64,000 nucleotides of DNA from Gerris lacustris (taxonomy: Eukaryota > Arthropoda > Insecta > Hemiptera > Gerridae): positions 47,123,882 to 47,187,881 of the forward strand of contig OX578280.1 in NCBI GenBank assembly GCA_951217055.1, written 5' to 3'. Shown here one piece after another: positions 35,674 through 61,653 of this stretch. The notes under the pieces are model-generated. The model was not told where the DNA came from. It saw only the letters and a program-made list of their open reading frames with translations, and searched no databases. The number at the start of each line of letters is the position of its first letter. Position 1 is the first letter of the stretch. Position numbers and translations under genes: made by a program.

Positions 35674-36717
35674 GGCTTTTCCTCCTTGTTCGAGTATGAG
35701 TCTAAGTGAAATGAATTTTACCCAAGGGCTCGTGAAAAGGCAATGGTACTAGAGGTATAGTGCTCTTCAGTCTAACCTTTCCACTACTCACTAGAGGTAG
35801 GTTTGAAAATTCAAGCTAGGAATACCTATTGTTTCTAAGTTACACTGATACTCTCTGAAGTCCCCTTATTTCACTCGAATCTACCTCGCAGAAGCCCTTT
35901 AAACAAGGCACTGATAAGAACTACACTGAAACACTCATACGGGTTTACTTTACTTGCTATGTGATCAATACATCTGGGATTTGAGGGGGGGGGGGTATAG
36001 TAAATGAATTAAATATGTAACATACGAGGGACTTAGAGACCCATTTACCTCTTAGAACATAACAACAACTTTTCCTTTAACTTTTTATTATTAAAATCAG
36101 CTTAGTTTTAAAATAATTTCCATTGATTCTGAGCTTTGTTTTTTTTTTGCTTCCAAACTTACCGAAGGTAATAGAAGCATTGTAATCATTGAAGAACAAA
36201 ATTATTTTATATACCCAAATTCAAAAAAATCAAAAATTCATTGACAGAAATCCATTTTAGACATCAGGGAACTGTTTGTTTAACTTTTTATCTTATTAAA
36301 ACAGAATTAGTAACTTATTAATTACGAACTTTTAAAATATATTTTAGTTTAGTCAGCGACTTAATAATAAAGGATTAATATGCTTGACATAGATTTAAAC
36401 CATGCTTTACTCATTATAAAAATTGATTACTACTTTAAAAAAGTAATCTTTTAGAATCCTTATTGATTGGCCTATTCTAGTAAAGTAGGTTTAACTTTTG
36501 CTTATGATGATTTATAGGTTTATTAAGTTTGAGAACTTGTAGTTTGATAATTAAAGATGGAGTGAACGCAATGAAGTGTAGTTGGGTGGTTTGTCAAAGG
36601 AAATACTAAATTTATTGCACCTGCTTAACTTTTACGTCCAACAAGTTCAGTATTCCAGAGCCTTCTTAGTTGTTAAGATAGTTAAGGGTTTTGATGTTGT
36701 CAGCTAATATTTGCTTA
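35674..36717. other. Intergenic sequence with a partial family A copy
   Basis: 36147-36280 has gcttccaaactaccgaagg-like sequence, gcattgtaatcatt and agaaatccattttagacatc, a partial family A copy. A run of ten g is at about 35983. No gene was found. Confidence 0.45.
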
Positions 36718-36722
36718 ATTAA
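36718..36722. repeat. Left 5-bp target duplication of the copia element
   Basis: attaa directly before the left LTR, matching attaa at 41115-41119 after the right LTR. Five base pairs is the normal copia duplication length. Confidence 0.85.
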
Positions 36723-36896
36723 TCTTGAGAGAAACACAGTTTGATCGATAGAACACTTAATATATTGTTATAAAACAAAATACATAATTATTATTCTAGG
36801 AACGAGAATGAAATTAATACTTCGAATAATATTAAAACAATTTCAGTAACCAAGGTGGATATTGAAAAATGACTGGTTAGTCAAAATAAATTAACA
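36723..36896 (-). repeat. 3' LTR of the copia element
   Basis: Plus-strand sequence runs from tcttgagagaaacacagt to caaaataaattaaca; the copy at 40941-41114 appears identical. On the element strand it begins TGTTAATTT. Confidence 0.95.
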
Positions 36897-36906
36897 CGCC
36901 TCCTCA
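36897..36906 (-). promoter_or_regulatory. Polypurine tract of the copia element
   Basis: The minus strand reads tgaggaggcg immediately before the 3' LTR, the expected place for the plus-strand DNA primer in reverse transcription. It is short, and one c interrupts it. Confidence 0.6.
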
Positions 36907-36920
36907 CATTGGTTTCTGAA

Positions 36921-39900
36921 TTAATGCGTTTGCAATGTGTCAATTCCAAGTTTGCGGGAGTTCCGACTTGTCTTGGTTGGGTCTAAGCTTTTTGTCAGAA
37001 TATCGGCGGTCATCTCCGACGTACATATATATTTTATTTGTATTGTTTTATCCTCTATGAGGTTTCGAATATGGTGATATTTTACATCAATATGTTTTGT
37101 TCTCTTATGATGAACAGGATTTTTTGCCAATTCTTGCGCACCCATATTATCACTATATATTAAAGTTGGTCCACCCAGGAATCGGTTTAGATTTAATTCA
37201 GCTAAAATTCTTCTAAGATTTAGAGCTTCATTAGCTGCGTGTGTTAGTGCCATATATTCGGCTTCTGTGCTCGAGAGTGCAACTGTTGTCTGTTTCTTTG
37301 CTTCCCACGTGATAGCGCCTCCTGCCAGTAAGAAGCAGTAGCCAGTGCGAGACTTCCGGTTGTCTTTATCACCTGCCCAGTCAGCATCCGTATATCCCGT
37401 TAGTGGTTTACCTGTTGGTTTAAATACAAGTTTATATCCAGCTGTACCTTTTAAGTAGCGTAGTAGCCTTTTCGCAGCATTGAAGTGTTGTTGTCTAGGA
37501 TCTGATGAAAATTGGGCGAGTTTATTGACACTGAAGGAGAGATCTGGTCGTGTAGCAGTAGTCAGATACATCAATGATCCAATCAGGCTTTGATATTCGG
37601 CTTGATTCACGCTTCCTTTCAGTTCAGGTTCTTCGGGTTCTTTTAATAGTGTGTTATTAGGATCCATCGGTGATCTCACAGGTCGACATTCCACCATGTT
37701 GAATTTTTGCAATATTTTTTCAATATATCTGCCTTGACTTAGTTTGATTCCTGATTTGTCCCTTTCGATCTTAACGCCTAGGAAGTAGTGCAATTCACCT
37801 AGATCTTTCATCTTGAATACAGACTCCAGATCACGTTTGACTTTTGTCATGCACTCTTCCGAAGTTGAAGCAAGTGTTAAATCATCGACAAACACGGCTA
37901 TGATTGTAAATTCGTCCCCTTCATGTTTTATATACAAGCATGTATCTGATTCCAGTTGCTTGAAGTTCATTTCTTTTAGTTTATTATCCAGTTTTTTATT
38001 CCACATTCGGCCTGATTGCTTTAAACCATATAGTGATTTCTTCAATCGACAGACTTTTCTTTCTTGATATTTCTCTACAAATCCTTCAGGTTGGTCCATA
38101 TATACTTCTGTATCAAGATCACCATTCAGATATGCAGTAGTTACATCCATTTGATGCAGGATAAGGTTTAGCTCGACAGATATTGCCAGAAGTAATCTGA
38201 GTGAACCAAATCTCACTACAGGGGAATATGTCTCACAATAATCTATAAAAGGTCGTTGTGAGAATCCTCTGGCTACTAGTCTTGCTTTGTGCCGTTCTAG
38301 AGTTCCGTCAGCATTATACTTCTTAGTAAGCACCCATCTGCATGACACTGTTGATCTTCCTTTCGGTAGGTCCACTAACTCCCATGTGTTATTCTCAAGC
38401 AATGAGTGATACTCGCTACTCATCGCTTCCAACCATTGGGCGTTTTCATCTCCACTGAGCGCCTCCTTAACAGTGATAGCACACATGCCGAGAAAACTTT
38501 GGTCCTCTAAGAGATAGTTTGTGTCATCAGATTGTTTGGTTATACTAGCACTTTCCCCCCCTGAATCATTAATTTGTTGTGACAAATGAATAGGTTCAGT
38601 GCTATCTGAGTCTGTGATGGAATAGCTAAAATCTATCAGGTCTGAGTTTTTAGGAACATCGCTTACGAGATCAGTACTAGTTGTAAATGATGGTTGTGGT
38701 TCTATTAACTCTATGAACCTTACATCCCTACTCTTAATTACGTTTCTAGTACCCGGCTCCCATAGTTTATAGGCTTTGCATTCCTCAGAGTATCCGACTA
38801 GGATGTACTCCTTTGACCGAGGTGCTAATTTTGGTTTGCCTGGTCGTTTATTGAGAGCGAATGCTTTTGATCCTATAATCCTAAAATGAATAACGGATGG
38901 TTTTTTTCCACTCCAAATTTCTTCTGGGGTTTTATCTATGGCTCTAGAAGGACATCTATTGCGAATATACGCCGAGGTAGTAATTATTTCAGCCCATAAG
39001 TTATTTGGTAGGTTGGCATGTAACAATATACAACGAGTCATCTCAACCAGTGTTCGATTGGCTCGTTCTGCTAGCCCATTCTGTTGAGGCGTATATTCAG
39101 CTGATAGTTGATGTATTATCCCATTTTCTGTTAGGTGTTTGTTAAATTCTTTGTTACAGTACTCTAGTCCATTATCCGTTCTTAGTATTTTTATTTTTTT
39201 ATTTGTTTGATTTTCAACTAGTTGTTTGAAATTTTTGAAATGATTTAATGCCTCACTTTTATGTTTCATAAGATATACGAACATTTTTCGTGAATAGTCA
39301 TCGATAAATGTAATGAAATATTTATTACCTCCAAGTGAAGGATTATTGACCGTACAAACATCAGAGTGAACTAATTCCAAAATCGAGTTTGTCTTAGATT
39401 CTGACTTTGGGAATGGTAATCGAGACATTTTATCCTTTAAACAGTTTTCACACGTTTCAGGATTGAGATTTTTGTTTATCTCGAGACCATGGACTAAGGA
39501 TTTTGAATTTAAAATTTGTATATCCTTGTAGTTTAAATGACCATATCGGAGATGCCAAACTGACATTGGTAATCCCTTATTGACATTATTTGGTTTCGTG
39601 TTTTTATCGCTTACTTTGCTGCATGACCCTTCAAACGGTTTTACCAGGTATAAATTGTCATGCTTCTTAGCTTGTAACACTACTTTGGCGTCTTTTGAAA
39701 CTTGACATGTGTCACGTTCAAAATTGATTTTAATAGATGGATTACTTGTCATTTTTGAAACTGAAATCAAATTAGCTTTCAAGTTGGGAACATATAGAGT
39801 ATCGAGTAAAGAAATCAGACTTGGGGTATTATTTAAGTCAGTGTACATTCGTACTGTTCCTATACCTTCAACATTTACTTTTCTATTATCGGCCACTTTT

Positions 39901-40823
39901 ATTGTACCTTTGATCGGTCTCATGTCAACAAATGTCTCTTTTAAGCAACACATATGACTTGTCGCTCCCGAATCAATGAAGAATTTATTTTTATTCCCAG
40001 CCTCATATTTGACAGAAAGAGCTGTGCCTATTTCAACACTATTTTTTACTATATTTGCTCTTTGATTATTAGGATTTAGTTTTTTTGGATATTTATTTTT
40101 ATATTTTATTTTATTTTCACCCTGACATTTATTTTTGTTCGGTATATTATTATTTTCATTTTGACATTGGCATTTACATTTTTTGTCAAAATGTTTATAA
40201 TTTAGTTGGTTGAATTTATTCGAAGAAAACAACGCGTCTTGGGCATTCGGCTTGTCATTTCTCCTATTTTCCTCCTCCAACATTTTAATTTTAATACTCT
40301 CTAAATCCGGGAGTACGTCCCTACTCTCTATGGCACATCTAAAGTTGTCATAATCGTCAGGCAGACTACAAATTAACAGGACTGATAGGAAATCGTTTGG
40401 CGGCGCCCCTTCAATTTCTGTTAGACTATCCACCAGTGAAAAAAATTTATTAAGATGGTCTTGCATACTAATATCGGAAGTCTTTTTTAGGTTTAATAAA
40501 TCTTTAATTAACTTAACCCTACGACTAGGTCCCCGGGGTTGGTAGACTTTCTCTAAAGCGGACCATGCTTCCTTAGCATGTTTGCATTGCTTGACATGGA
40601 TGAGTTCGTGGGAGAGAATTCCTAGAACGATCGTTGCAAGAGCTTTTTGATCCTTTTTTGACCATTCAAAGAACGCGGTTTCTTCAACCTTAGGCATAGG
40701 TATATGTCCATCAACATATCCCCACAGTTCCTTATCAATAAGAATCATTTTCATGTGCATCTTCCAACTGTCATAGTTTTCTTTACCTAATTTCTCAATT
40801 TGATAAAGATTTGAAAGTGACAT
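36921..40823 (-). CDS. Copia-type Gag-Pol polyprotein
   Basis: One uninterrupted frame of 1300 codons, as is usual for copia. Order of domains: Gag of the UBN2/DUF4219 type (about 1-200); aspartic protease with DSGATSH (about 284-290); integrase zinc finger H424, H429, C458, C461; integrase core D488, D550, E586 (35 residues between the last two); PQQNGLAERANR near 579; reverse transcriptase from about 805, with FVDD at 978-981 in place of the common YVDD; RNase H with TDADWAG (about 1145) and SSTEAEY (about 1186). The region between Gag and protease has a CKCQCQ cluster but not a clear C-x2-C-x4-H-x4-C knuckle. All catalytic residues I can check are present. The start is the first ATG after the primer site. 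Confidence 0.97.
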   Translation of the reverse strand: MSLSNLYQIEKLGKENYDSWKMHMKMILIDKELWGYVDGHIPMPKVEETAFFEWSKKDQKALATIVLGILSHELIHVKQCKHAKEAWSALEKVYQPRGPSRRVKLIKDLLNLKKTSDISMQDHLNKFFSLVDSLTEIEGAPPNDFLSVLLICSLPDDYDNFRCAIESRDVLPDLESIKIKMLEEENRRNDKPNAQDALFSSNKFNQLNYKHFDKKCKCQCQNENNNIPNKNKCQGENKIKYKNKYPKKLNPNNQRANIVKNSVEIGTALSVKYEAGNKNKFFIDSGATSHMCCLKETFVDMRPIKGTIKVADNRKVNVEGIGTVRMYTDLNNTPSLISLLDTLYVPNLKANLISVSKMTSNPSIKINFERDTCQVSKDAKVVLQAKKHDNLYLVKPFEGSCSKVSDKNTKPNNVNKGLPMSVWHLRYGHLNYKDIQILNSKSLVHGLEINKNLNPETCENCLKDKMSRLPFPKSESKTNSILELVHSDVCTVNNPSLGGNKYFITFIDDYSRKMFVYLMKHKSEALNHFKNFKQLVENQTNKKIKILRTDNGLEYCNKEFNKHLTENGIIHQLSAEYTPQQNGLAERANRTLVEMTRCILLHANLPNNLWAEIITTSAYIRNRCPSRAIDKTPEEIWSGKKPSVIHFRIIGSKAFALNKRPGKPKLAPRSKEYILVGYSEECKAYKLWEPGTRNVIKSRDVRFIELIEPQPSFTTSTDLVSDVPKNSDLIDFSYSITDSDSTEPIHLSQQINDSGGESASITKQSDDTNYLLEDQSFLGMCAITVKEALSGDENAQWLEAMSSEYHSLLENNTWELVDLPKGRSTVSCRWVLTKKYNADGTLERHKARLVARGFSQRPFIDYCETYSPVVRFGSLRLLLAISVELNLILHQMDVTTAYLNGDLDTEVYMDQPEGFVEKYQERKVCRLKKSLYGLKQSGRMWNKKLDNKLKEMNFKQLESDTCLYIKHEGDEFTIIAVFVDDLTLASTSEECMTKVKRDLESVFKMKDLGELHYFLGVKIERDKSGIKLSQGRYIEKILQKFNMVECRPVRSPMDPNNTLLKEPEEPELKGSVNQAEYQSLIGSLMYLTTATRPDLSFSVNKLAQFSSDPRQQHFNAAKRLLRYLKGTAGYKLVFKPTGKPLTGYTDADWAGDKDNRKSRTGYCFLLAGGAITWEAKKQTTVALSSTEAEYMALTHAANEALNLRRILAELNLNRFLGGPTLIYSDNMGAQELAKNPVHHKRTKHIDVKYHHIRNLIEDKTIQIKYICTSEMTADILTKSLDPTKTSRNSRKLGIDTLQTH

Positions 40824-40929
40824 ATTTTGATTTTTTTATAACTTTTTTTTGTTTATACCTAATAATTTAAGTAAAACTTCGAACCTTTGGGATCTTCTTT
40901 TACTTATCTTCGATCTAGACTTCTTCATC

Positions 40930-40940
40930 GGCCCATAACC
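40930..40940 (-). promoter_or_regulatory. Primer binding site, initiator tRNA-Met half type
   Basis: The minus strand reads ggttatgggcc directly next to the 5' LTR. Drosophila copia is known to prime from an internal half fragment of initiator tRNA-Met at a GGTTATGGGCCC-type site; the match here suggests the same priming mode. Confidence 0.75.
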
Positions 40941-41114
40941 TCTTGAGAGAAACACAGTTTGATCGATAGAACACTTAATATATTGTTATAAAACAAAATA
41001 CATAATTATTATTCTAGGAACGAGAATGAAATTAATACTTCGAATAATATTAAAACAATTTCAGTAACCAAGGTGGATATTGAAAAATGACTGGTTAGTC
41101 AAAATAAATTAACA
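40941..41114 (-). repeat. 5' LTR of the copia element
   Basis: 174 bp, no difference seen from 36723-36896. It contains the presumed promoter; no TATA assignment is attempted in such AT-rich sequence. Confidence 0.95.
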
Positions 41115-41249
41115 ATTAATTTATTTTTGGATCCTTCCTAATGAGAAATCACTGTGACATTTGTAGAGAAGCCAAACTAGGGCATCAAATTATCAAACAT
41201 TTTCTTAAATAAAGTATTTTAATATATGTGAAAACTGGACCACTTAGAT

Positions 41250-41587
41250 CAGCGGTTCTCAACCTTTCTCAACCCACGTACCCCTTTATTTTATAATTAA
41301 CTGTGCGTACCCCCTAAAAATAACCCCTTATTTTTATAGATACTTTTTACATTAGAAGAAGAGTTGTTTAACTGCTGTTAATATTGCTTCATCATAGAAG
41401 CAGCTGTAAATGGGTAATTTTAATTCCAAGCAAGATTTTTTAATTGCACTTTTACTAAAAAGTTTTTATTTATTAGACAGAAAAGTAATCAAAACCCTTT
41501 TGTTCATTCACCGCGTACCCCATACACATTTTCGCACGTTTTAGCGTACCCCCAAGGGGTACGCGTACCGCATGTTGAGAATCTCTG
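41250..41587. mobile_element. hAT MITE, 338 bp, with 8-bp target duplication
   Basis: Ends read cagcggttctcaac on the left and, inward from the right, cagagattctcaac. The duplication acttagat occurs at 41242-41249 and 41588-41595. CAG-gttctcaacc ends and 8-bp duplications are characteristic of hAT elements. The interior has 'gtaccccctaaaaataaccc' and a 'gcgtaccccaaggggtacgc'-like palindrome but no coding frame. Confidence 0.85.
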
Positions 41588-41936
41588 ACTTAGATATTCA
41601 TTACCTAATTACTAACTCTCACCCTTAGAGTATAGAACGGTTTCAAAACGGTGTCACTTTTATTTCCTTAAAACGTGCGGGGGAAATAAACTGCATTGGT
41701 TAAATTTAAAAGATTACCAAAGGGTTGATGTTTAAAGGGCAGGCTTTGTTATCACCCAAGTATAGCATCTGCTTCAAAAAGTACATGGTAGAAGAATATA
41801 TAATTCTTTTAAAGGTTGCTAACCTTCTCCTTTAGGATTTAATGTGTTCACTTATAGTGCTTTTATAAGTTAATAATTAAAGTTCAATGTCGTTTACATT
41901 AAATGTATTTGCAGAAGGAATTCGCTATTTTCAGTA

Positions 41937-42314
41937 CAATAGAACCTCATTGTAACGGAAGGTTTTTTTGTTTTAATGAAAGTCTGGTTTATAACAAAAA
42001 TAATTATTTCAAATAATAATGCAAAAGGGTGTACATCAATAAACGTAAAATATACATAAAATAAAAACAGCCTTAAACAATGGTTTAATCAAAAAAGATG
42101 TGTACGTTTATACTGCATTAATATTTAAACAATAAAGTCCTGGTTTTTATAGATTGCTTACATTTTTATTAGTTTGAAATGCTCATTTATTTTTGTCTAG
42201 TTTTTTGACAGACGTAAGTGTTCATAATATAGCCTTATAAATACAAGTAACCATTATTATTATGTGTATTATAATTGTTTTACCTTTCCGTTGGGGTTAT
42301 ACTGTATTAATATT
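41937..42314. mobile_element. pogo/Tigger-like MITE, 378 bp, TA target site
   Basis: The left end caatagaacctcattgtaac continues ggaagg; the right end read inward is cagtataaccccaacggaaa then gg. TA flanks both sides (41935-41936, 42315-42316). The CAGTA..AACC..AACGGA style is typical of the pogo branch of Tc1/mariner. No frame is inside. Confidence 0.6.
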
Positions 42315-42425
42315 TGTGAAGATTTGAGCATTTAATTAAATGCTATGTGAGTTGAACTTAATTTCTGTTGTCCCCCATGGAACATAGTACCTTCTAAAAG
42401 CACTGTCAACTTATCCTATTAACTT

Positions 42426-42829
42426 GGGGCTGGGTGGCTCGGAGGCTAGAGCGCTCGCCTTGCGATAAGGCAAGTTAAGCAGCCTCGAGCATGGTCAAAA
42501 GATAGATGGGTGACCGCTTCTGACCACAGCTCTGGGTTCAATTCCCAGACCGGGCCCCTCACTCAATGTCCATCCAGCATTGTTTAAACAAATGGGAAGC
42601 TCCTCGAAAGAGTGGCGCAACCAGGTTTCGGCCTGGAAACCATGATAATAACACTCTAGGTTGTAATACAACTAGGAGGGGAGTCATGGTTAACGACCGT
42701 ATCTTCACACTCGTGTGTGAAGATATGGTCCCTAACCTGGGTTTGATGTATGGGCCCACCTAAGTGGCCTGAGTCTTTGGGAGTAAAAGCCCCCCCCCCC
42801 CCCCCCCCGAAATTAAAAGAAAAAAAAAA
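42426..42829 (+). mobile_element. tRNA-derived SINE, family 1
   Basis: A tRNA-like head (ggctgggtggctcggaggct, then agagcgctcgcc, resembling an A box) is followed by a B box, ggttcaattcc (42535-42545). The body shares with 51357-51621 the strings attg(t/c)ttaaacaaat(g/a)gg, aaccaggtttcggcctggaa and the end gtaaaagcccccc with an A-rich tail. The large spacing between boxes points to an insertion in the head. Frames on both strands at 42559-42941 come from this repeat. Confidence 0.75.
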
Positions 42830-43229
42830 TCCTATTGACCTCCCTCGTGGTTTTGCTTCTTACCAATGTCTGGTGTGTGGACAGATTTTTCAGCACTTAT
42901 GTTTTGGTAATCCTCTATTTCTTATCCCATGCAGATGCTAGTCCAATAGTTCACTCTAAATGTTATATTTTCCGTTCCCTAGCTTTTGTCTGATTCTCTT
43001 CCTTTTCTACCATTTTATCGATATGGAGATCCCCAAATCATCTTCTATTGTCCAAATTTAAATTAAAATATTAATAATCCCACCATCTCATCTTTAATAC
43101 TTCAGAAGGTTTGTTTAGCACTTGTGCTATTTTATACATAATTACCCTGATTAGTTTAGTTGATAGTTGCTTAATTGTAATCGATAAGAAGACCTGTTGT
43201 CTACATTAGCAGTAGTGCGTTTGTTCCAG

Positions 43230-59247
<16,018 letters not shown>

Positions 59248-59590
59248 TTAAACACCAAGGTAGCGCCTCTTCGCGATCCTAAACACAACTATATGGATCG
59301 CAAATACATTTAATTATTTTTTTTTTTAACTTTAATTTTGTGCATTGTGTTTTTTTAATAATTTTTTACTCAAAACTTTTTTTTAAAGAAAATTAATATA
59401 TTAATTACTTTCTTTCTCATATATTCTAAGTTTGGGGAGGTATTTTGTGTGTTGGAAGAAGCTATATTTATTTTCTATGATGTTTATTTCACCATTTTAC
59501 TCTGGTGTGCTTGAGTAATCAGGATAATGATTATGATTGCTGGTCTGGTGGGCACTTCTTTCTAAATAAAGAAAATTATGGTTAAACATA
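59248..59590 (+). other. Probable CNNM 3' untranslated region
   Basis: Runs from the stop codon to just past an aataaa at 59565-59570, the first good polyadenylation signal. The true cleavage point cannot be read from sequence. Confidence 0.5.
59565..59570 (+). terminator. Candidate polyadenylation signal
   Basis: aataaa 318 bases after the CNNM stop codon, followed by g/t-rich tatggttaaacataag-type sequence. Other signals may be used. Confidence 0.5.
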
Positions 59591-59945
59591 AGACTTTCTT
59601 GTCAGAAAACAGGGGTATAATTTCATGAACTGCCCCAGAAGTTTATGCCTCATCCCTTGCATATTGTTGAACTCTGGCAAACTGCTATTCATTTACAACT
59701 TTGCAGTTACATAGATTGGGGAGGTGGTTAGAGGTTTGTAGTTTCTTTTTCTTCCTTCTGTGTTTTATACAGGGTGATTTTAAAATATTTTGTTGCTCTT
59801 TGAGATATTATTCTACACTCTAAGGCAAGTAAATAAATGTCCGAGTTATGAGTAACTTTTGCATCATCAAGGTAAATAAAAATGTATTTAATTTAACCAT
59901 TAAAAAAATTAAGTGGATGGAATACTGGCTGTCAAAACCAAATAA

Positions 59946-60149
59946 AAAACAGTTGTGTCAAAAAGCCCATGGAAATTACCAGAGAAGCATGCCAGAGAAT
60001 ATGCCAACCAGAAAGAGTATGCTACCAGAATTCACGAGAATATCTGTGAGAGTGGATCAGCTAGGCCTAGCAGAATAGGACAGGGTAAGCTAAGGTTGAT
60101 GAGTATTTCTGATTTAGAAGAACATGTGCTGCACCAAGTTGAAGCCTAA
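59946..60149 (+). CDS. Unrecognised coding-looking segment (exon or retrocopy)
   Basis: An open stretch of 67 codons, bounded upstream by taa at 59943 and closed by TAA. The peptide (SKSPWKLPEKHAREYANQKE, later SARPSRIGQGKLRLMSISD and LEEHVLHQVEA) has the charged, helical texture of a real protein rather than chance translation of AT-rich DNA. It has no ATG near its start and only a poor acceptor (aaaaaacag). It could be the last exon of an unseen transcript, a processed fragment, or an alternative CNNM end, although its phase does not fit exon l. I cannot name a family. Confidence 0.3.
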   Translation, partial: KTVVSKSPWKLPEKHAREYANQKEYATRIHENICESGSARPSRIGQGKLRLMSISDLEEHVLHQVEA

Positions 60150-60171
60150 AATTAGTGCTTAATCGATTGCC

Positions 60172-60248
60172 ATGGCGGAGAATGCCAGGCGTTTTTTAAA
60201 GAGTAAGACAGTCATTAAGGAGTCATTCAGACTTTTATACATATCTTG
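60172..60248 (+). CDS. Possible first coding exon of an unidentified gene
   Basis: An ATG in good context (gccatgg) starts 25 codons (MAENARRFLKSKTVIKESFR then LLYIS) that reach a gtatgtaa donor-like site. It begins 23 bp after the stop of the preceding frame. No downstream exon was located; without splicing the frame ends at 60369. Weak evidence. Confidence 0.2.
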
Positions 60249-60369
60249 GTATGTAAACAAATACCTCAAAGTTTGGCGAAACATTTTAAATTATCCTGAT
60301 TTTTTTCTTTTGTTTGGACTTGGTGGGAAAGATTATGCAAATTTAAAAATAAAATTATCTTTAAAATAA

Positions 60370-61516
60370 ACTACAATAGAGAGCCTAACGCCCTAGGACA
60401 CGCCACAACTTATAGAGACTACTCGAAGAATTATATGAGAAAGTTTTATGGTTTTATTTTTAATCTAGTTACATTGAAGAATACATTTTTTAATAAAATA
60501 ATAATTATAAGTCAAAAGTGAATAGATTTATAATTTCTTGTATACATAAATTACATAACACAGCATACATTTAAAAAAAAAAAAAATAAAATAAAATAAA
60601 AAATAAATAAAATAAAAAATTGTGGAGAAGTTTGTTGATCAATTATAGTTGGCTATGAATTTAACATGTCCCTTGTAAAAACATTTTCAAAAAAGCTTTT
60701 AATTCCCAAACCAAACTTCTCCAAAATATTATTTAGTAGGTTCAAAACATATCTACAAAATATTCACTTAGCATTTTTTAGAATTGGCTTTACTTCAAAG
60801 TTTTTTCATTTTAATTTGAAATAAAAAAAAATCAGCTTTATCCTCTTTAATTACATTAGTTTACACTAGCACACATTTTTTTAGCTATACATTAATTTTC
60901 TGATTTATAAAATTACATCTATTCATACACACATTTTGTTAGCTAATAATTGCATTTGTTTTATGGCCGCGTTTATGCATTATTAACATTCTGCTAGAAA
61001 ATTGCTTTCAACAAAACAAAACATGAATTTATTTTTGATTAACCAAAAATTAAAAACATGATAGAGCTGCTGATTATAGGTTTTAAGTGCTTTATTAATA
61101 TTTTAGCTAAACTTGAATTTAATTTTTTGCAAATACAAGCTGAAATGTTTTTATATGATGAATTTTTTATTTTACTAACATAAAAAAAAACCTTAACATT
61201 TTGCTTAATTTTAATAAAGATATTTTTTTTAAACTAACAATGTATTTCTTAATGCTTTGAGATTGCTTTTATAAGCAATGCATATTAGGAGCTAATTAAT
61301 TATTATATTTAAAAAACAAAATCTATGACTTGCTTAGTTTTGTTGGCCAAAATTGTTTTTTTTTATGCCTGAACATTAAAAAAAATATATATATTGAATT
61401 TTATATAACAAAATTTGTTGGGCAGTAAAATAAACTGCTTATGTATGATGAAAGGTGACCAATAATATTTATATTTATTTATTTTATAAACATGGCATAA
61501 AATATCGTAATTCTTA
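60370..61516. other. AT-rich sequence, no gene recognised
   Basis: Contains an (aaaat/aaat)n tract at about 60571-60619. No supported frame. Confidence 0.45.
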
Positions 61517-61653
61517 TATGAGGGTTGTCTCAAAAGTAAGTCACATTCTTTTTTTTTTTATTAAAAATGAATAAAAAATATATTTTCTGTAAGGTATACC
61601 CAGTAGCAATTGGTCTACATAGTTGGTTCAAGGCACGTAGAAAAAGAGCTATT

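Larger units (their letters stand above)
36723..41114 (-). mobile_element. Complete, recently inserted Ty1/copia LTR retrotransposon
   Basis: The 4392-bp element lies on the minus strand. Both LTRs are 174 bp and no difference was seen between them by eye, so insertion is recent. The order on the minus strand is LTR, primer site, single gag-pol frame, purine tract, LTR. A 5-bp duplication (attaa) flanks the whole. Frame and catalytic motifs are intact, so the copy may be mobile. It lies about 2.1 kb upstream of the first CNNM exon found, in the opposite orientation. Confidence 0.95.

Noticed and set aside
37813..39957. Plus-strand frames at 37813-38067 and 39709-39957
   Set aside because: They are antisense shadows of the copia gag-pol frame.
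42559..42941. Overlapping 63-66 codon frames on both strands
   Set aside because: They are translations of the family 1 SINE and its C-run.
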